The notes under the pieces were generated by a model. It was not told the DNA's origin. It saw only the letters and a program-made list of their open reading frames with translations, and ran no database searches. Position numbers and translations under genes: made by a program. From Anaerolineae bacterium (lineage in GTDB: Bacteria; Chloroflexota; Anaerolineae; B4-G1; SLSP01), in NCBI GenBank assembly GCA_016931315.1, contig JAFGFB010000035.1:1-49901 (forward strand): 49,901 bases of DNA, in the 5' to 3' direction. Shown piece by piece: positions 16,286 to 24,017 of the stretch (positions are counted from its first letter, which is position 1; each line of letters starts with the position of its first letter).

Positions 16286-17353
16286 TTAGAGCAGTCCGGC
16301 TTGACTGTAGTCTCCCAGGGTCAGTTTGAGAGCCTTGGGGCGGATAGGTGAGCGTTGCAAAACGACATGCCGCCCAATAAGGCTGTCTTGAATGCGCGCA
16401 GGCAATGATTCGACGACACTGTGCTCCAAAACGATAGAGCGTTCGATTTCGCTATCCTGAACGCGGCATTCCGCGCCGATGGCGGTAAACGGACCGACGT
16501 AGGAGTTCACGATGCGTGTGTTTTCACCGATGATGGCAGGTCCTCGAATGACACTGTTGATCACTTCGGCGCCCTTTTCAATGGTTACCCGGTGATCCAC
16601 CTCGGAGTCGCGGTCAACATAACCTTCGATGGTGGGCGTGATTTCCTCCAGGACTCGGCTATTGGCTTCCAGCATCTCGCCCGGTTCGCCGGTATCAATC
16701 CACCACCCGCGGTGAATGTAGGGGAAGACACGGTAGCCCTTTTCCACCAACCATTGAATCGCATCGGTGATTTCTAGCTCCCCGCGCCAGGAGGGCTTGA
16801 TCGCGTTTACGGCTTCAAAGATGTGGGCGTCGAACATGTAGATGCCCACGAGCGCCAGATTTGAGGGCGGAACTTTGGGCTTCTCAATCAGGCGGATGAT
16901 CTGCCCCTGCTCGTTGAGCTCGGCGACGCCATAACGCTCGGGCTGATTCACCTCGGTGAGCACAATTTGGCTATTCCAGTCGGAGGCGGCGAACTGCCGC
17001 AACAACGGCGAGATGCCTCCCTGAATGACATTGTCGCCCAGGAACATGACAAAGCGGTCATCGCCCAAGAAATCCCGGCTGATTTTGACCGCATGGGCGA
17101 GCCCCAGGGGTGCATCCTGTGGAATGTAAGTGATTTCGACGCCCCATTTATTGCCGCGCCGCACCGCCTGCTTGATTTCATTGGCTGTATCACCTACGAC
17201 AATGCCAATTTCCTCAACACCAGCATCGCGGATAGCTTCGATGACACGGAAGAGCACGGGTTTGTTCGCCACGGGGATCAACTGCTTGGCGCTGGTGAAG
17301 GTGAGCGGATACAGGCGTGTGCCTTTACCGCCACTAAGAATCAGACCTTTCAT
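16286..17353 (-). CDS. Glucose-1-phosphate thymidylyltransferase, long StrD/RmlA type
   Basis: Nucleotidylyltransferase of 355 aa that makes an activated sugar (probably dTDP-glucose) for cell-surface polysaccharide. The N-terminal catalytic domain shows LSGGKGTRLYPLT (residues 6-18), Lys in SAKQLIPVANKP and FLGDN. The C-terminal third has hexapeptide-like left-handed beta-helix repeats (IGENTRIVNSYVGPFTAIG), as in the 355-aa StrD-type enzymes and unlike the 290-aa RmlA. The start ATG 17353 follows AGGAGAG. CpsD-like and Wzz genes lie just upstream, which supports a role in exopolysaccharide synthesis. UDP-sugar specificity cannot be excluded. Confidence 0.93.
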   Translation of the reverse strand: MKGLILSGGKGTRLYPLTFTSAKQLIPVANKPVLFRVIEAIRDAGVEEIGIVVGDTANEIKQAVRRGNKWGVEITYIPQDAPLGLAHAVKISRDFLGDDRFVMFLGDNVIQGGISPLLRQFAASDWNSQIVLTEVNQPERYGVAELNEQGQIIRLIEKPKVPPSNLALVGIYMFDAHIFEAVNAIKPSWRGELEITDAIQWLVEKGYRVFPYIHRGWWIDTGEPGEMLEANSRVLEEITPTIEGYVDRDSEVDHRVTIEKGAEVINSVIRGPAIIGENTRIVNSYVGPFTAIGAECRVQDSEIERSIVLEHSVVESLPARIQDSLIGRHVVLQRSPIRPKALKLTLGDYSQAGLL

Positions 17354-17452
17354 CGCATCACTCTCCTGGAAAAATGATAAGGGCAAAGCCGTGAGCGAGG
17401 GTTCCTTGATGCACAGACTCGCTCATGGCTGCTTTCTGGTTTGAGGGGCGCG

Positions 17453-18103
17453 CTAGTAGCCTACCTGCACGGCGTCTGGAGCATCTGTCAATACCGCGCC
17501 GAGCAGGCGTACCTGGTAGCGTTCCAAGACGGCTTTGGCGCTTTCGATGCGATCACGGCGGGTCTTTCCAGACCGCACGGTCAATACCAGTCCATCTGTT
17601 TTTGCCGCGAGAGCCGCGGCATCCACTGCTGCCAGAATGGGCGGCGCCTGGAGGATAATCAGATCCGCATGTTCTTTTAGTTGCTCGAGCAACTCCCCCA
17701 TTTTATTGGAGCTCAGAATATCCGAAGGATTGGGGGGGACTTTTCCGGTAGTGAGTACGTGTAAGCCCGGAACTTCAGTGGCGAGCAAGGGCAATGCGAC
17801 ATTTTTCCCCAGGATGGCTTGTGTAACACCGCCGGCGTTCGGGATACCAAAGATGTCGTGCAGGTGTGGATAACGCAGGTCGGCATCAACCAGGATGACG
17901 CGCTGCCCGGCTTGGGCGGCAACTACTGCCAGGTTCACGGAAACATCCGCGGGTACTGGCGCGTTATCCTCTGTCGCCGGCGCAGCAATCACTAACGTCT
18001 TTATGGCGTCATCGAGCGTAGCATAGTTCAGATTGACCCGCAAAGCGCGGTAAGCCTCGGCTGCTGCTGAGGTGGGTTCTGTCAGGGTGATGATCTTCTC
18101 CAT
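17453..18103 (-). CDS. CpsD/Wzc-like BY-kinase homologue lacking the P-loop
   Basis: Protein of 216 aa with the fold of bacterial tyrosine kinases that control polysaccharide export (EAYRALRVNLNYA at the start, ILVDADLRYPHLHDIFGIPN, DILSSNKMGELLEQLKEHADLIIL). The Walker A position (residues about 41-55) reads APATEDNAPVPADVS instead of the GEGKS/T P-loop, and the Walker B Asp of IIDTPP is Gln152 (IILQAPP). Only the A' motif Asp73/Asp75 remains. There is no Tyr-rich tail. ATP-dependent kinase activity is therefore unlikely; a structural partner of Wzz is the inference. Eleven bases separate it from the Wzz gene upstream. The start ATG 18103 has a GAGGA site. Confidence 0.88.
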   Translation of the reverse strand: MEKIITLTEPTSAAAEAYRALRVNLNYATLDDAIKTLVIAAPATEDNAPVPADVSVNLAVVAAQAGQRVILVDADLRYPHLHDIFGIPNAGGVTQAILGKNVALPLLATEVPGLHVLTTGKVPPNPSDILSSNKMGELLEQLKEHADLIILQAPPILAAVDAAALAAKTDGLVLTVRSGKTRRDRIESAKAVLERYQVRLLGAVLTDAPDAVQVGY

Positions 18104-18114
18104 AGTCCTGTTCC

Positions 18115-18780
18115 TCATCGCTTCGTAGGGGTGACCGGCGGAATGATTCCGACTACGGTCAATCCGGTTTGTTCTTCCAGCGCGCGCGGGGTACGGATGA
18201 TGCCAGCATCGAACCATTCTAGCGCGATTACAGCCAGCGCACCCAGAAGTAATCCGAAGACGGCGCCAGCAGCTGTGTTAATTTTCCACTTGGGACGCAG
18301 CAAGCGGTAGGTCGGCTCCTGCAAAATCTGTGCAAAAACACGATCTTCTTTCTGTTGCTTTTGGTTTTCGCTATCACGCCATTGCACGAGCAATTCCGCC
18401 CACCGTTTGGCAATGCGGTTGGCCTGTTCGCCATCATTGGCGTCCACATCAATCTGAATGGTGAGATTCTGGCTATCCGAGGCGATGATGACATCTCCGA
18501 GCAGGGTGTCTGGCTCTAGCATCAGGTCCAGGTCCTCGATGACCTGCTGTGCCCAGGGGCGCGTATGCATCACGGTGGCATACGAGTCTAGCAGGATTTT
18601 GACGGTCTGCGCCAGTCCCCAATCCGTACGGGCTGCCTGAATGCCGATATCAACGCTGCTGCGGTACACAGGCGCCTGTATGAGGCTGAAACCCAAAGCG
18701 CTGCCGGCAGTGAGAACGGTGATGAGCGCAATGAGCCAACCCCTCTGTTTAAGGACCTGAATATAGTCCTGAATCTTCAC
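18115..18780 (-). CDS. Wzz-type polysaccharide chain-length regulator
   Basis: Membrane protein of 221 aa with the Wzz layout: a helix at residues about 16-36 (WLIALITVLTAGSALGFSLI), an extracytoplasmic region with a coiled-coil helix (residues about 120-160) and a second helix at about 172-195, then a short cytoplasmic tail ending in VVGIIPPVTPTKR. It controls polymer length and contacts the CpsD-like protein. The start is GTG 18780, five bases after AAGGAGG; the frame is open a little further to a TTG that overlaps the ribosome site. It is shorter than enterobacterial Wzz and resembles CapA/YveK-type proteins. Confidence 0.9.
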   Translation of the reverse strand: MKIQDYIQVLKQRGWLIALITVLTAGSALGFSLIQAPVYRSSVDIGIQAARTDWGLAQTVKILLDSYATVMHTRPWAQQVIEDLDLMLEPDTLLGDVIIASDSQNLTIQIDVDANDGEQANRIAKRWAELLVQWRDSENQKQQKEDRVFAQILQEPTYRLLRPKWKINTAAGAVFGLLLGALAVIALEWFDAGIIRTPRALEEQTGLTVVGIIPPVTPTKR

Positions 18781-18848
18781 TACTGCCTCCTTCAAGAATG
18801 GCGTTGCGGGGTGGATTGCATTCCCCTGGTAGGAATGCCCTTATCCAC

Positions 18849-19148
18849 TTATCCCCCGCGTAAGCGATAACGCACTTCGCGGCAATACGGGCACGAAGAG
18901 CCAGTGTACTCTCTTCCGCAGGTATTGCAGGTCTGCGTTTCCACAGGGCGGTCGCTTTCACTCGGGATGACCAGAAGGCTGATCTCTTTGTTTTCCTCGC
19001 CGGCAAGCCATTGTTCGATGGCGACGCCATTGATGCTGAGTCGCCCGTCTGTGGCATCACGCCGTAAAACCCCTTCCAGTGAGCGCCCATCCAACTTATA
19101 GGTTTCCGTCGTCAGGCGACGGATATCGGCTTTTCTAATTGCACGCAT
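18849..19148 (-). CDS. Small zinc-ribbon protein
   Basis: Protein of 99 aa. The C-terminal part has a zinc-ribbon CNTCGREYTGSSCPYC (two CxxC pairs ten residues apart). The N-terminal half (ADIRRLTTETYKLDGRSLEG, LSINGVAIEQWLAGEE) has no recognised motif. A strong GGGGGAGG site precedes ATG 19148. It lies 68 bp before the Wzz gene in the same direction, so it may be co-transcribed. The function is unknown. Confidence 0.8.
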   Translation of the reverse strand: MRAIRKADIRRLTTETYKLDGRSLEGVLRRDATDGRLSINGVAIEQWLAGEENKEISLLVIPSESDRPVETQTCNTCGREYTGSSCPYCREVRYRLRGG

Positions 19149-19281
19149 GGTTCCTCCCCCGTCATTATAAAGGGATTAAGCCGGAACGCAACGCGGTACT
19201 GAAAGTGATAGAGGACGGAGTATTGGTTGTAGAAGGTCGTACATAAGATCTGGCGCGCTTGTCTGGCTCGGCCTGGTAAAT

Positions 19282-19322
19282 GGTGTTTTTGGGGACGTGC
19301 GAAGCGCGTCCCCAAAAACACC
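19282..19322. terminator. Long perfect stem-loop, probable terminator of tldD-tldE
   Basis: GGTGTTTTTGGGGACG (19282-19297) and CGTCCCCAAAAACACC (19307-19322) pair over 16 bp, and the inner bases extend the stem to a GAA loop. It lies 27 bp after the stop of the tldE-like gene on the minus strand. The T5/A5 blocks inside the stem favour termination. A mobile REP-like hairpin is the alternative. Confidence 0.7.
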
Positions 19323-19348
19323 AAAGAGGAAATGTCGGGATGTGTGCC

Positions 19349-20647
19349 TCAGCCCTTAGCAATGATGTTCATATCCTCTAGCAAGATGTAGGGCTGGCTG
19401 AAATCCTGGTAGACCCACTCAGTCTCGCGGCTTATAGCGCCCACATGCCGCAACAGCTCATAGATATTGCCGGCGATGGAGGCGTTCTTAACCCGCCCCA
19501 CAATCTCGCCGTTCTCAATCTTGAAAGCTAGCGCCAGGGGATTGGAGAACGCCCCGGAAATGATATTGCCCTGACCTAAACCCAGTACCCCCTCGATCCA
19601 CACTCCGTCTTTGATGCTCGCGAGCATTTCACTGAGTGGCGTCTCCCCGGCATTGAGCACCAGGTTGGTGGGAGCGGGATCGGGTAAGCCAAACAGACTC
19701 CGTGAACCGTTGCCGGTGGAAGTGACCCCGGCACGCGCGGCGGTCTTGAGATCATAGTAGAAGCCCTGAAGTACCCCGTTCTCGATGAGCACCGTGCGCC
19801 GGTGGGGCACGCCTTCGTCATCGTAAGGGGCACTGGAGAACCGTCCCGACAATGTGGCATCGTCTGCCACCGTAATGCGATGATCGAAAATCTCCTCTCC
19901 CGCGCGCTTTGCCAGCGGCGAGATGCCTTTGACGACGTTTTTGCCGCTAAGCCCCAGCATGAGCGGATAGGTGAGCACTACTGCTCCCGGCGGTGAGAAT
20001 AGTACGGGCATTCGGGCGGAGCTTAAAGGAACGATTCTTTGCGCCAGCCGAAACTTTTCTGCCAGGCGGCGTACAGGCGCCATGAAGTCAGTTTCCCAGA
20101 GGGTTGTGCCTTGCATGTCATAGACCATTAACATGTCATCGCCCTTGACGCGATCCACACCGAAGGAGAGCGAAAAAGGTGTGCGCATTTCTGCCACATC
20201 CGCGCCGGCATGGTTGCGCAGGGAGAAACGCTCTATGCGACGCTGAAGGTCCACACTGACCATACCTTCCGGGTCTACTTCACGCAGATAAGCCATGATT
20301 TCCTGCCCGATTTCAACCAGGCGCGGAATGCTGAATTCGGCGATGATAGAGTCATAGCAGGCAACCTCAGGGGGCGTCTGCAATCCGGGGAAGGTGAAAG
20401 GCGCAGGATCGCCATAAGCGGCGGATTCCAGCGCGTTCGCCATCAGTTTCTCTGTCGCGGTCACATCGCTGGAAGCGGCAAAGCCCATGCGCCCGTCTTT
20501 GACCACGCGCACCGCCAGGCCACTGGTTTCTTCTACTTGCGTGGCTTTGAGTGAGTTGGATTCAAAGCGTACCTTGGTGGATTCGCTTCGAACCTGGATG
20601 ATTTCGACCTGCTCAGTCTGAACCTGTAATTGTTGTAGCATATCCAT
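19349..20647 (-). CDS. TldE/PmbA-type metalloprotease subunit
   Basis: Protein of 432 aa of the TldD/PmbA family; the catalytically silent partner (no HExxxH) of the TldD-TldE heterodimer, which degrades unfolded peptides and matures some ribosomal peptides such as microcin B17. Family features: VRVVKDGRMGFAASSD near residue 45, the HRRTVLIENGVLQGFYYDLKTA segment, and the C-terminal GVWIEGVLGLGQGNIISGAFS. ATG 20647 begins two bases after the TAA of the tldD gene, inside GGGGGAAAATAACC, so the two are coupled. No RiPP precursor is visible nearby. Confidence 0.92.
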   Translation of the reverse strand: MDMLQQLQVQTEQVEIIQVRSESTKVRFESNSLKATQVEETSGLAVRVVKDGRMGFAASSDVTATEKLMANALESAAYGDPAPFTFPGLQTPPEVACYDSIIAEFSIPRLVEIGQEIMAYLREVDPEGMVSVDLQRRIERFSLRNHAGADVAEMRTPFSLSFGVDRVKGDDMLMVYDMQGTTLWETDFMAPVRRLAEKFRLAQRIVPLSSARMPVLFSPPGAVVLTYPLMLGLSGKNVVKGISPLAKRAGEEIFDHRITVADDATLSGRFSSAPYDDEGVPHRRTVLIENGVLQGFYYDLKTAARAGVTSTGNGSRSLFGLPDPAPTNLVLNAGETPLSEMLASIKDGVWIEGVLGLGQGNIISGAFSNPLALAFKIENGEIVGRVKNASIAGNIYELLRHVGAISRETEWVYQDFSQPYILLEDMNIIAKG

Positions 20648-20649
20648 GG

Positions 20650-22020
20650 TTATTTTCCCCCAATGACAACGTTCTGAATGCGAATGTGAGGTGCGCCCAT
20701 CCCCACCGGTAACGGGGCCTGCCCTCCCTTGCCACAACCGCCGCCGGGATGCCGCCACACGAAATCATTGCCGACCGCGTCAATGTTCTGAAGGGTGGCG
20801 AAGAGATTGCCTGCCAGAATCACATCCTTGACCATCTCGGCTAACTGCCCGTTGCGAATCATGTAAGCGTAGCCCGAGCTGAAGGAGAAGGACTCTAACT
20901 CCGTGTTGCCGCCGTAGGCGTCGCAGGCATAAATGCCGAGTTCAATATCCTTGAGCATATCGTCGAAGGAGGTTGTGCCTGGGGCGATGGCGGTATTCGT
21001 CATGCGAACGATGGGCGCATGACGATAGTTGACCGCACGTGCGTTGCCTGTGGGGGCTTCACCTAATTTCGCTGCGGTTTCACGGGAATGCAGTCGTCCA
21101 ACCAGGATGCCGTTGCGAATCAGGTCGGTGCGCTGTGTAGGGGTGCCCTCATCATCGTATTTGTGTGTGCCGCGCAAGCCGGGAGTGCAACCATCGTCAA
21201 ATACGGTGAGGAAGTCGGGTCCAAAACGCCGTCCAAGTACCATCATTTCACGCGCGGCGGGGTTCTCGTAGATGAAATCGGCTTCTGAAAGGTGCCCAAA
21301 AGCTTCGTGGATGAAGACGCCAGCCAGGTCAGGGTTTAGAATCACGGGGTATTGGCCCCCGGTAACGCTCTCTGCTGCCAGCAACTCCACAGCGCGGCGG
21401 GCAGTGGTTTCGGCGAGTGCTTCGCGCCCTTGCGCGGCTTCGAAGCCCGCAAGTCGGGAATAGCTCTCATGCGCTTGTTGTACGTTATCGCCATCCCGGG
21501 CTATGGCGACCGTGCCTAGCACCACCATCGGGCGTTCCTCTTCGATAAAGCTGCCCTCGGAATTGGCAAAGGTAATCTTGCTGAAGGTGTCATGGTACCG
21601 GCAGCTGGTGTCTACGATTCGGTCGCTGTAGCCCAGGAGTAGCCGGTTGTAGCCTTCCACAAGGGCTTTCTTCTCCGCCAATGAAATGCCTCGGAAGTCG
21701 CGTGTCAGAGCGACCGTGATATGGTCCTCGACGATTGGTATGGGCGCTAATTCGATGGGATTATCGCTTTTCGCGGCGCGGGCGCATTGGGTGGCTTGTG
21801 CCACCTTCTCTTCCAGGTTATCCCGGTTATTGAAGGTGACGATTCCCCATCCGCCATCGTGGCAGAGGCAGCGCACCATGCCCCCAGCATCAATAACGCT
21901 GCTGGCAGTTTCCAGCTCCTGTCCACGGAAGGCTACGGATGTGGATTCGCGTTCCTCCAGGCGGATTTCGGTGTAATCCGCTTGACTTCTTTCCAGTGCT
22001 GCCAGGATTCGATTGTGCAT
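20650..22020 (-). CDS. tldD: TldD-type zinc metalloprotease
   Basis: Protein of 456 aa with the active-site motif HEAFGH at residues 238-243, inside GVFIHEAFGHLSEADF, which binds zinc in TldD. The later segment DDEGTPTQRTDLIRNGILVGRLHSRETA is the strand pair lining the peptide channel. The ATG at 22020 follows AAGGAG. It is the first gene of a two-gene operon with the tldE-like gene and has a good promoter at 22101-22128. Confidence 0.94.
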   Translation of the reverse strand: MHNRILAALERSQADYTEIRLEERESTSVAFRGQELETASSVIDAGGMVRCLCHDGGWGIVTFNNRDNLEEKVAQATQCARAAKSDNPIELAPIPIVEDHITVALTRDFRGISLAEKKALVEGYNRLLLGYSDRIVDTSCRYHDTFSKITFANSEGSFIEEERPMVVLGTVAIARDGDNVQQAHESYSRLAGFEAAQGREALAETTARRAVELLAAESVTGGQYPVILNPDLAGVFIHEAFGHLSEADFIYENPAAREMMVLGRRFGPDFLTVFDDGCTPGLRGTHKYDDEGTPTQRTDLIRNGILVGRLHSRETAAKLGEAPTGNARAVNYRHAPIVRMTNTAIAPGTTSFDDMLKDIELGIYACDAYGGNTELESFSFSSGYAYMIRNGQLAEMVKDVILAGNLFATLQNIDAVGNDFVWRHPGGGCGKGGQAPLPVGMGAPHIRIQNVVIGGK

Positions 22021-22100
22021 ACGAAAACTCCTTTGGAGACAGGTACTCTTTGAAAGCAGGTCTTCTCTTGTTCAAGGCTTGAAATGGTTCTCTGTTCAGA

Positions 22101-22128
22101 ATTATACGGCAAAAAGAAACAGGCTCAA
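22101..22128 (-). promoter_or_regulatory. Sigma-70-type promoter of tldD-tldE
   Basis: On the minus strand TTGAGC (22128-22123) is followed after 16 bp by a consensus TATAAT (22106-22101). The start codon of tldD lies about 75 bp downstream of the expected transcription start. Confidence 0.7.
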
Positions 22129-22157
22129 GGTATGGATTTCTGCACCGGCTTAAAACG

Positions 22158-22166
22158 TGCTACAAT
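22158..22166 (+). promoter_or_regulatory. Extended -10 promoter of the kinase-like gene
   Basis: TGCTACAAT matches the extended -10 TGnTATAAT with one change; the -35 region is poor. It is divergent from the tldD promoter and lies about 80 bp before the ATG at 22245. Confidence 0.5.
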
Positions 22167-22244
22167 AGCCTTGTTCACCGTTTCGCAACGTTGATTCGAT
22201 TGCGCGTGCGGGGCAAATTCATCGTAGAAACTAAGGGCAACATC

Positions 22245-23063
22245 ATGCTTACGCTTTCACAGCTGGCTACGCCTGTAGCTCAGGGACGCACTGCGGAAAT
22301 CTATGCCTGGGATGCCACTCACATTCTCAAGCTGTATCGCGATTGGTGTCCACGTCATTGGGTGGACTATGAGTCGCGGGTGGCGCATGCCATTGTCGCG
22401 GCGGGTATTCCAACCCCTGCCGCGGGTGAAATCATCGAAATTGAGGGACGCCGCGGCATCATCTATGAACGCGTGCGAGCCTATTCGATGTTGCAAGATA
22501 TGCAGGCGTGTCCATGGCGACTGTGGCGCCATGCACGCGCTTTAGCTGAGCTTCAGGCGCAGGTTCATCGTCTGGTAGTCCCTGGCTTGCCCCGTTATCG
22601 AGATGAATTGGCACATGCAATCAGTCACGCCACAACTCTTCCCGAATCTTTGCGCCGGCTGGTTTTGGAGCGTCTGGTAACCTTGCCGGATGGCGATACG
22701 CTCTGCCATGGTGACCTGCATCCGGATAACGTGCTCCTAACTGAGCGCGGCCCTCTGATCATTGATTGGATGACGGCGGTCAGTGGCAGCCCCTGGGCTG
22801 ATGTGGCGCGCACCAGCATGATTTTGAGCATTGGTGGGCGCGCTGCCGATAAACGGCAGGTGCCGTTCTACCTGCATTGGTTTGCGTTATTCTTCTGTCA
22901 GGCATATCTACGTCATTACCATGCGCTTAACCCTGATCAACAGGAGGAATTTCCCCGCTGGGCGCCGGTCATTGCCGCAGCCCGGTTGGCTGAGGAGATT
23001 AAACCGGAGCGTGAGGCGTTGATTGCGATGGTGCAAGATGGGGTGCGCTGGCAAGGCTCTTGA
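22245..23063 (+). CDS. APH/choline kinase-family phosphotransferase
   Basis: Small-molecule kinase of 272 aa with the aminoglycoside phosphotransferase fold. The catalytic loop HGDLHPDN (residues 155-162, Asp157) and the metal-binding IIDW (Asp174) are intact; the N-terminal lobe has LKLYRDWCP with the ATP-binding Lys. The substrate is unknown; aminoglycosides, choline, homoserine or a sugar are all possible. The start at ATG 22245 fits the domain; an upstream in-frame ATG at 22191 has no ribosome site. Its Shine-Dalgarno site (AAGGG) is weak. Confidence 0.88.
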   Translation: MLTLSQLATPVAQGRTAEIYAWDATHILKLYRDWCPRHWVDYESRVAHAIVAAGIPTPAAGEIIEIEGRRGIIYERVRAYSMLQDMQACPWRLWRHARALAELQAQVHRLVVPGLPRYRDELAHAISHATTLPESLRRLVLERLVTLPDGDTLCHGDLHPDNVLLTERGPLIIDWMTAVSGSPWADVARTSMILSIGGRAADKRQVPFYLHWFALFFCQAYLRHYHALNPDQQEEFPRWAPVIAAARLAEEIKPEREALIAMVQDGVRWQGS

Positions 23064-23155
23064 AAAGGCAATACAATGCACCTGCCCCGGAATGGGGATA
23101 GGCGTGCTATCACTGGAATTTCGCAGTTAGCATTCGTTGGTACAGGAGGGTAAAA

Positions 23156-23986
23156 TTGTTCGAGCTACCTGAATTCGTAACTTTAGCCCGACAGGTCAAC
23201 GCTACACTAAAGGGGAAAGTTGTCGCGCGGGGAAATTTGGGCAATACCCCTCATAAATTTGTCTGGTACAACAGAAGCCCGGAAGATTTCGAGCGATTGA
23301 CCGCAGGGAAACGTGTCGGCGAAGCCACCAACCGGGGCAAATGGCTCTTTGTACCGCTTGAGCCTGGTTATGTGCTGTTGTTAGGCGAGTGCGGTGGCAA
23401 AGTGCTCTACCATCAGCCTGGCGCTGCTCTGCCGCAGAAATTCCATCTGCTCATCGCCTTTGAAGATGGTTCACATCTCAGCGCTACCACGCAGATGTGG
23501 GGCGCCATGGAGCTCTATGAGCAGGGTGAGGAACAACACCGGCAATATATCAAGGATATGAAACCCACGCCCCTGGAACCTGAGTTTACCTTTGACTATT
23601 TTTGTGGATTGATAGACACTCTCATAGTGGAGAAGGATCGTAGCGCTAAAGCTTTACTTACACAGGACCAATCCATCCCCGGGTTGGGCAATGCGATTGC
23701 GCAGGATATCCTTTTCCGCGCGCGCCTGCATCCCAGGCATGCTCTCAGCGCACTTGATGCGGAGCAAAAAAGGGCGCTGTATGCTGCCATTCTCGATACG
23801 GTTGCTGAGGTGATTGCAGAGGGCGGACGTTATGATGAAGTGGACCTTTATGGCAATGCAGGAGGCTATATCCGGGTGATGGATTCTACGGCGGTGCAGC
23901 GCCCTTGCCCAGAATGTGGCGGCAAGGTGGAGAAAATGCAGTACTTGGGTGGCTCCTGTTATTGGTGCCCCAATTGCCAGCATTGA
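23156..23986 (+). CDS. Fpg/Nei-family DNA glycosylase-like protein without Pro2
   Basis: Protein of 276 aa with the Fpg/Nei layout: N-terminal beta-sandwich (ELPEFVTLARQVN), helix-two-turn-helix with PGLGNAIAQDILFRARLHP, and a C-terminal zinc finger (CPEC and CPNC pairs). Fpg enzymes excise oxidised bases using the N-terminal Pro left after Met removal. Here the start is TTG 23156, five bases after AGGAGGG, and the protein begins Met-Phe-Glu-Leu-Pro-Glu, so the catalytic Pro is Phe; Glu3 is kept. I recall related MIELPE-type proteins in other phyla, so this is probably a distinct subfamily rather than a mutation. Its substrate and activity are not known to me. Confidence 0.9.
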   Translation: MFELPEFVTLARQVNATLKGKVVARGNLGNTPHKFVWYNRSPEDFERLTAGKRVGEATNRGKWLFVPLEPGYVLLLGECGGKVLYHQPGAALPQKFHLLIAFEDGSHLSATTQMWGAMELYEQGEEQHRQYIKDMKPTPLEPEFTFDYFCGLIDTLIVEKDRSAKALLTQDQSIPGLGNAIAQDILFRARLHPRHALSALDAEQKRALYAAILDTVAEVIAEGGRYDEVDLYGNAGGYIRVMDSTAVQRPCPECGGKVEKMQYLGGSCYWCPNCQH

Positions 23987-24017
23987 ATTCTGCTGCGCTA
24001 CAATTCCTGATGGTCAT

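Noticed and set aside
19349..22020. Ribosomal-peptide (RiPP) maturation locus around tldD-tldE
   Set aside because: No precursor-like short gene, cyclodehydratase or radical-SAM gene is nearby, so a general protease role is the simpler reading.
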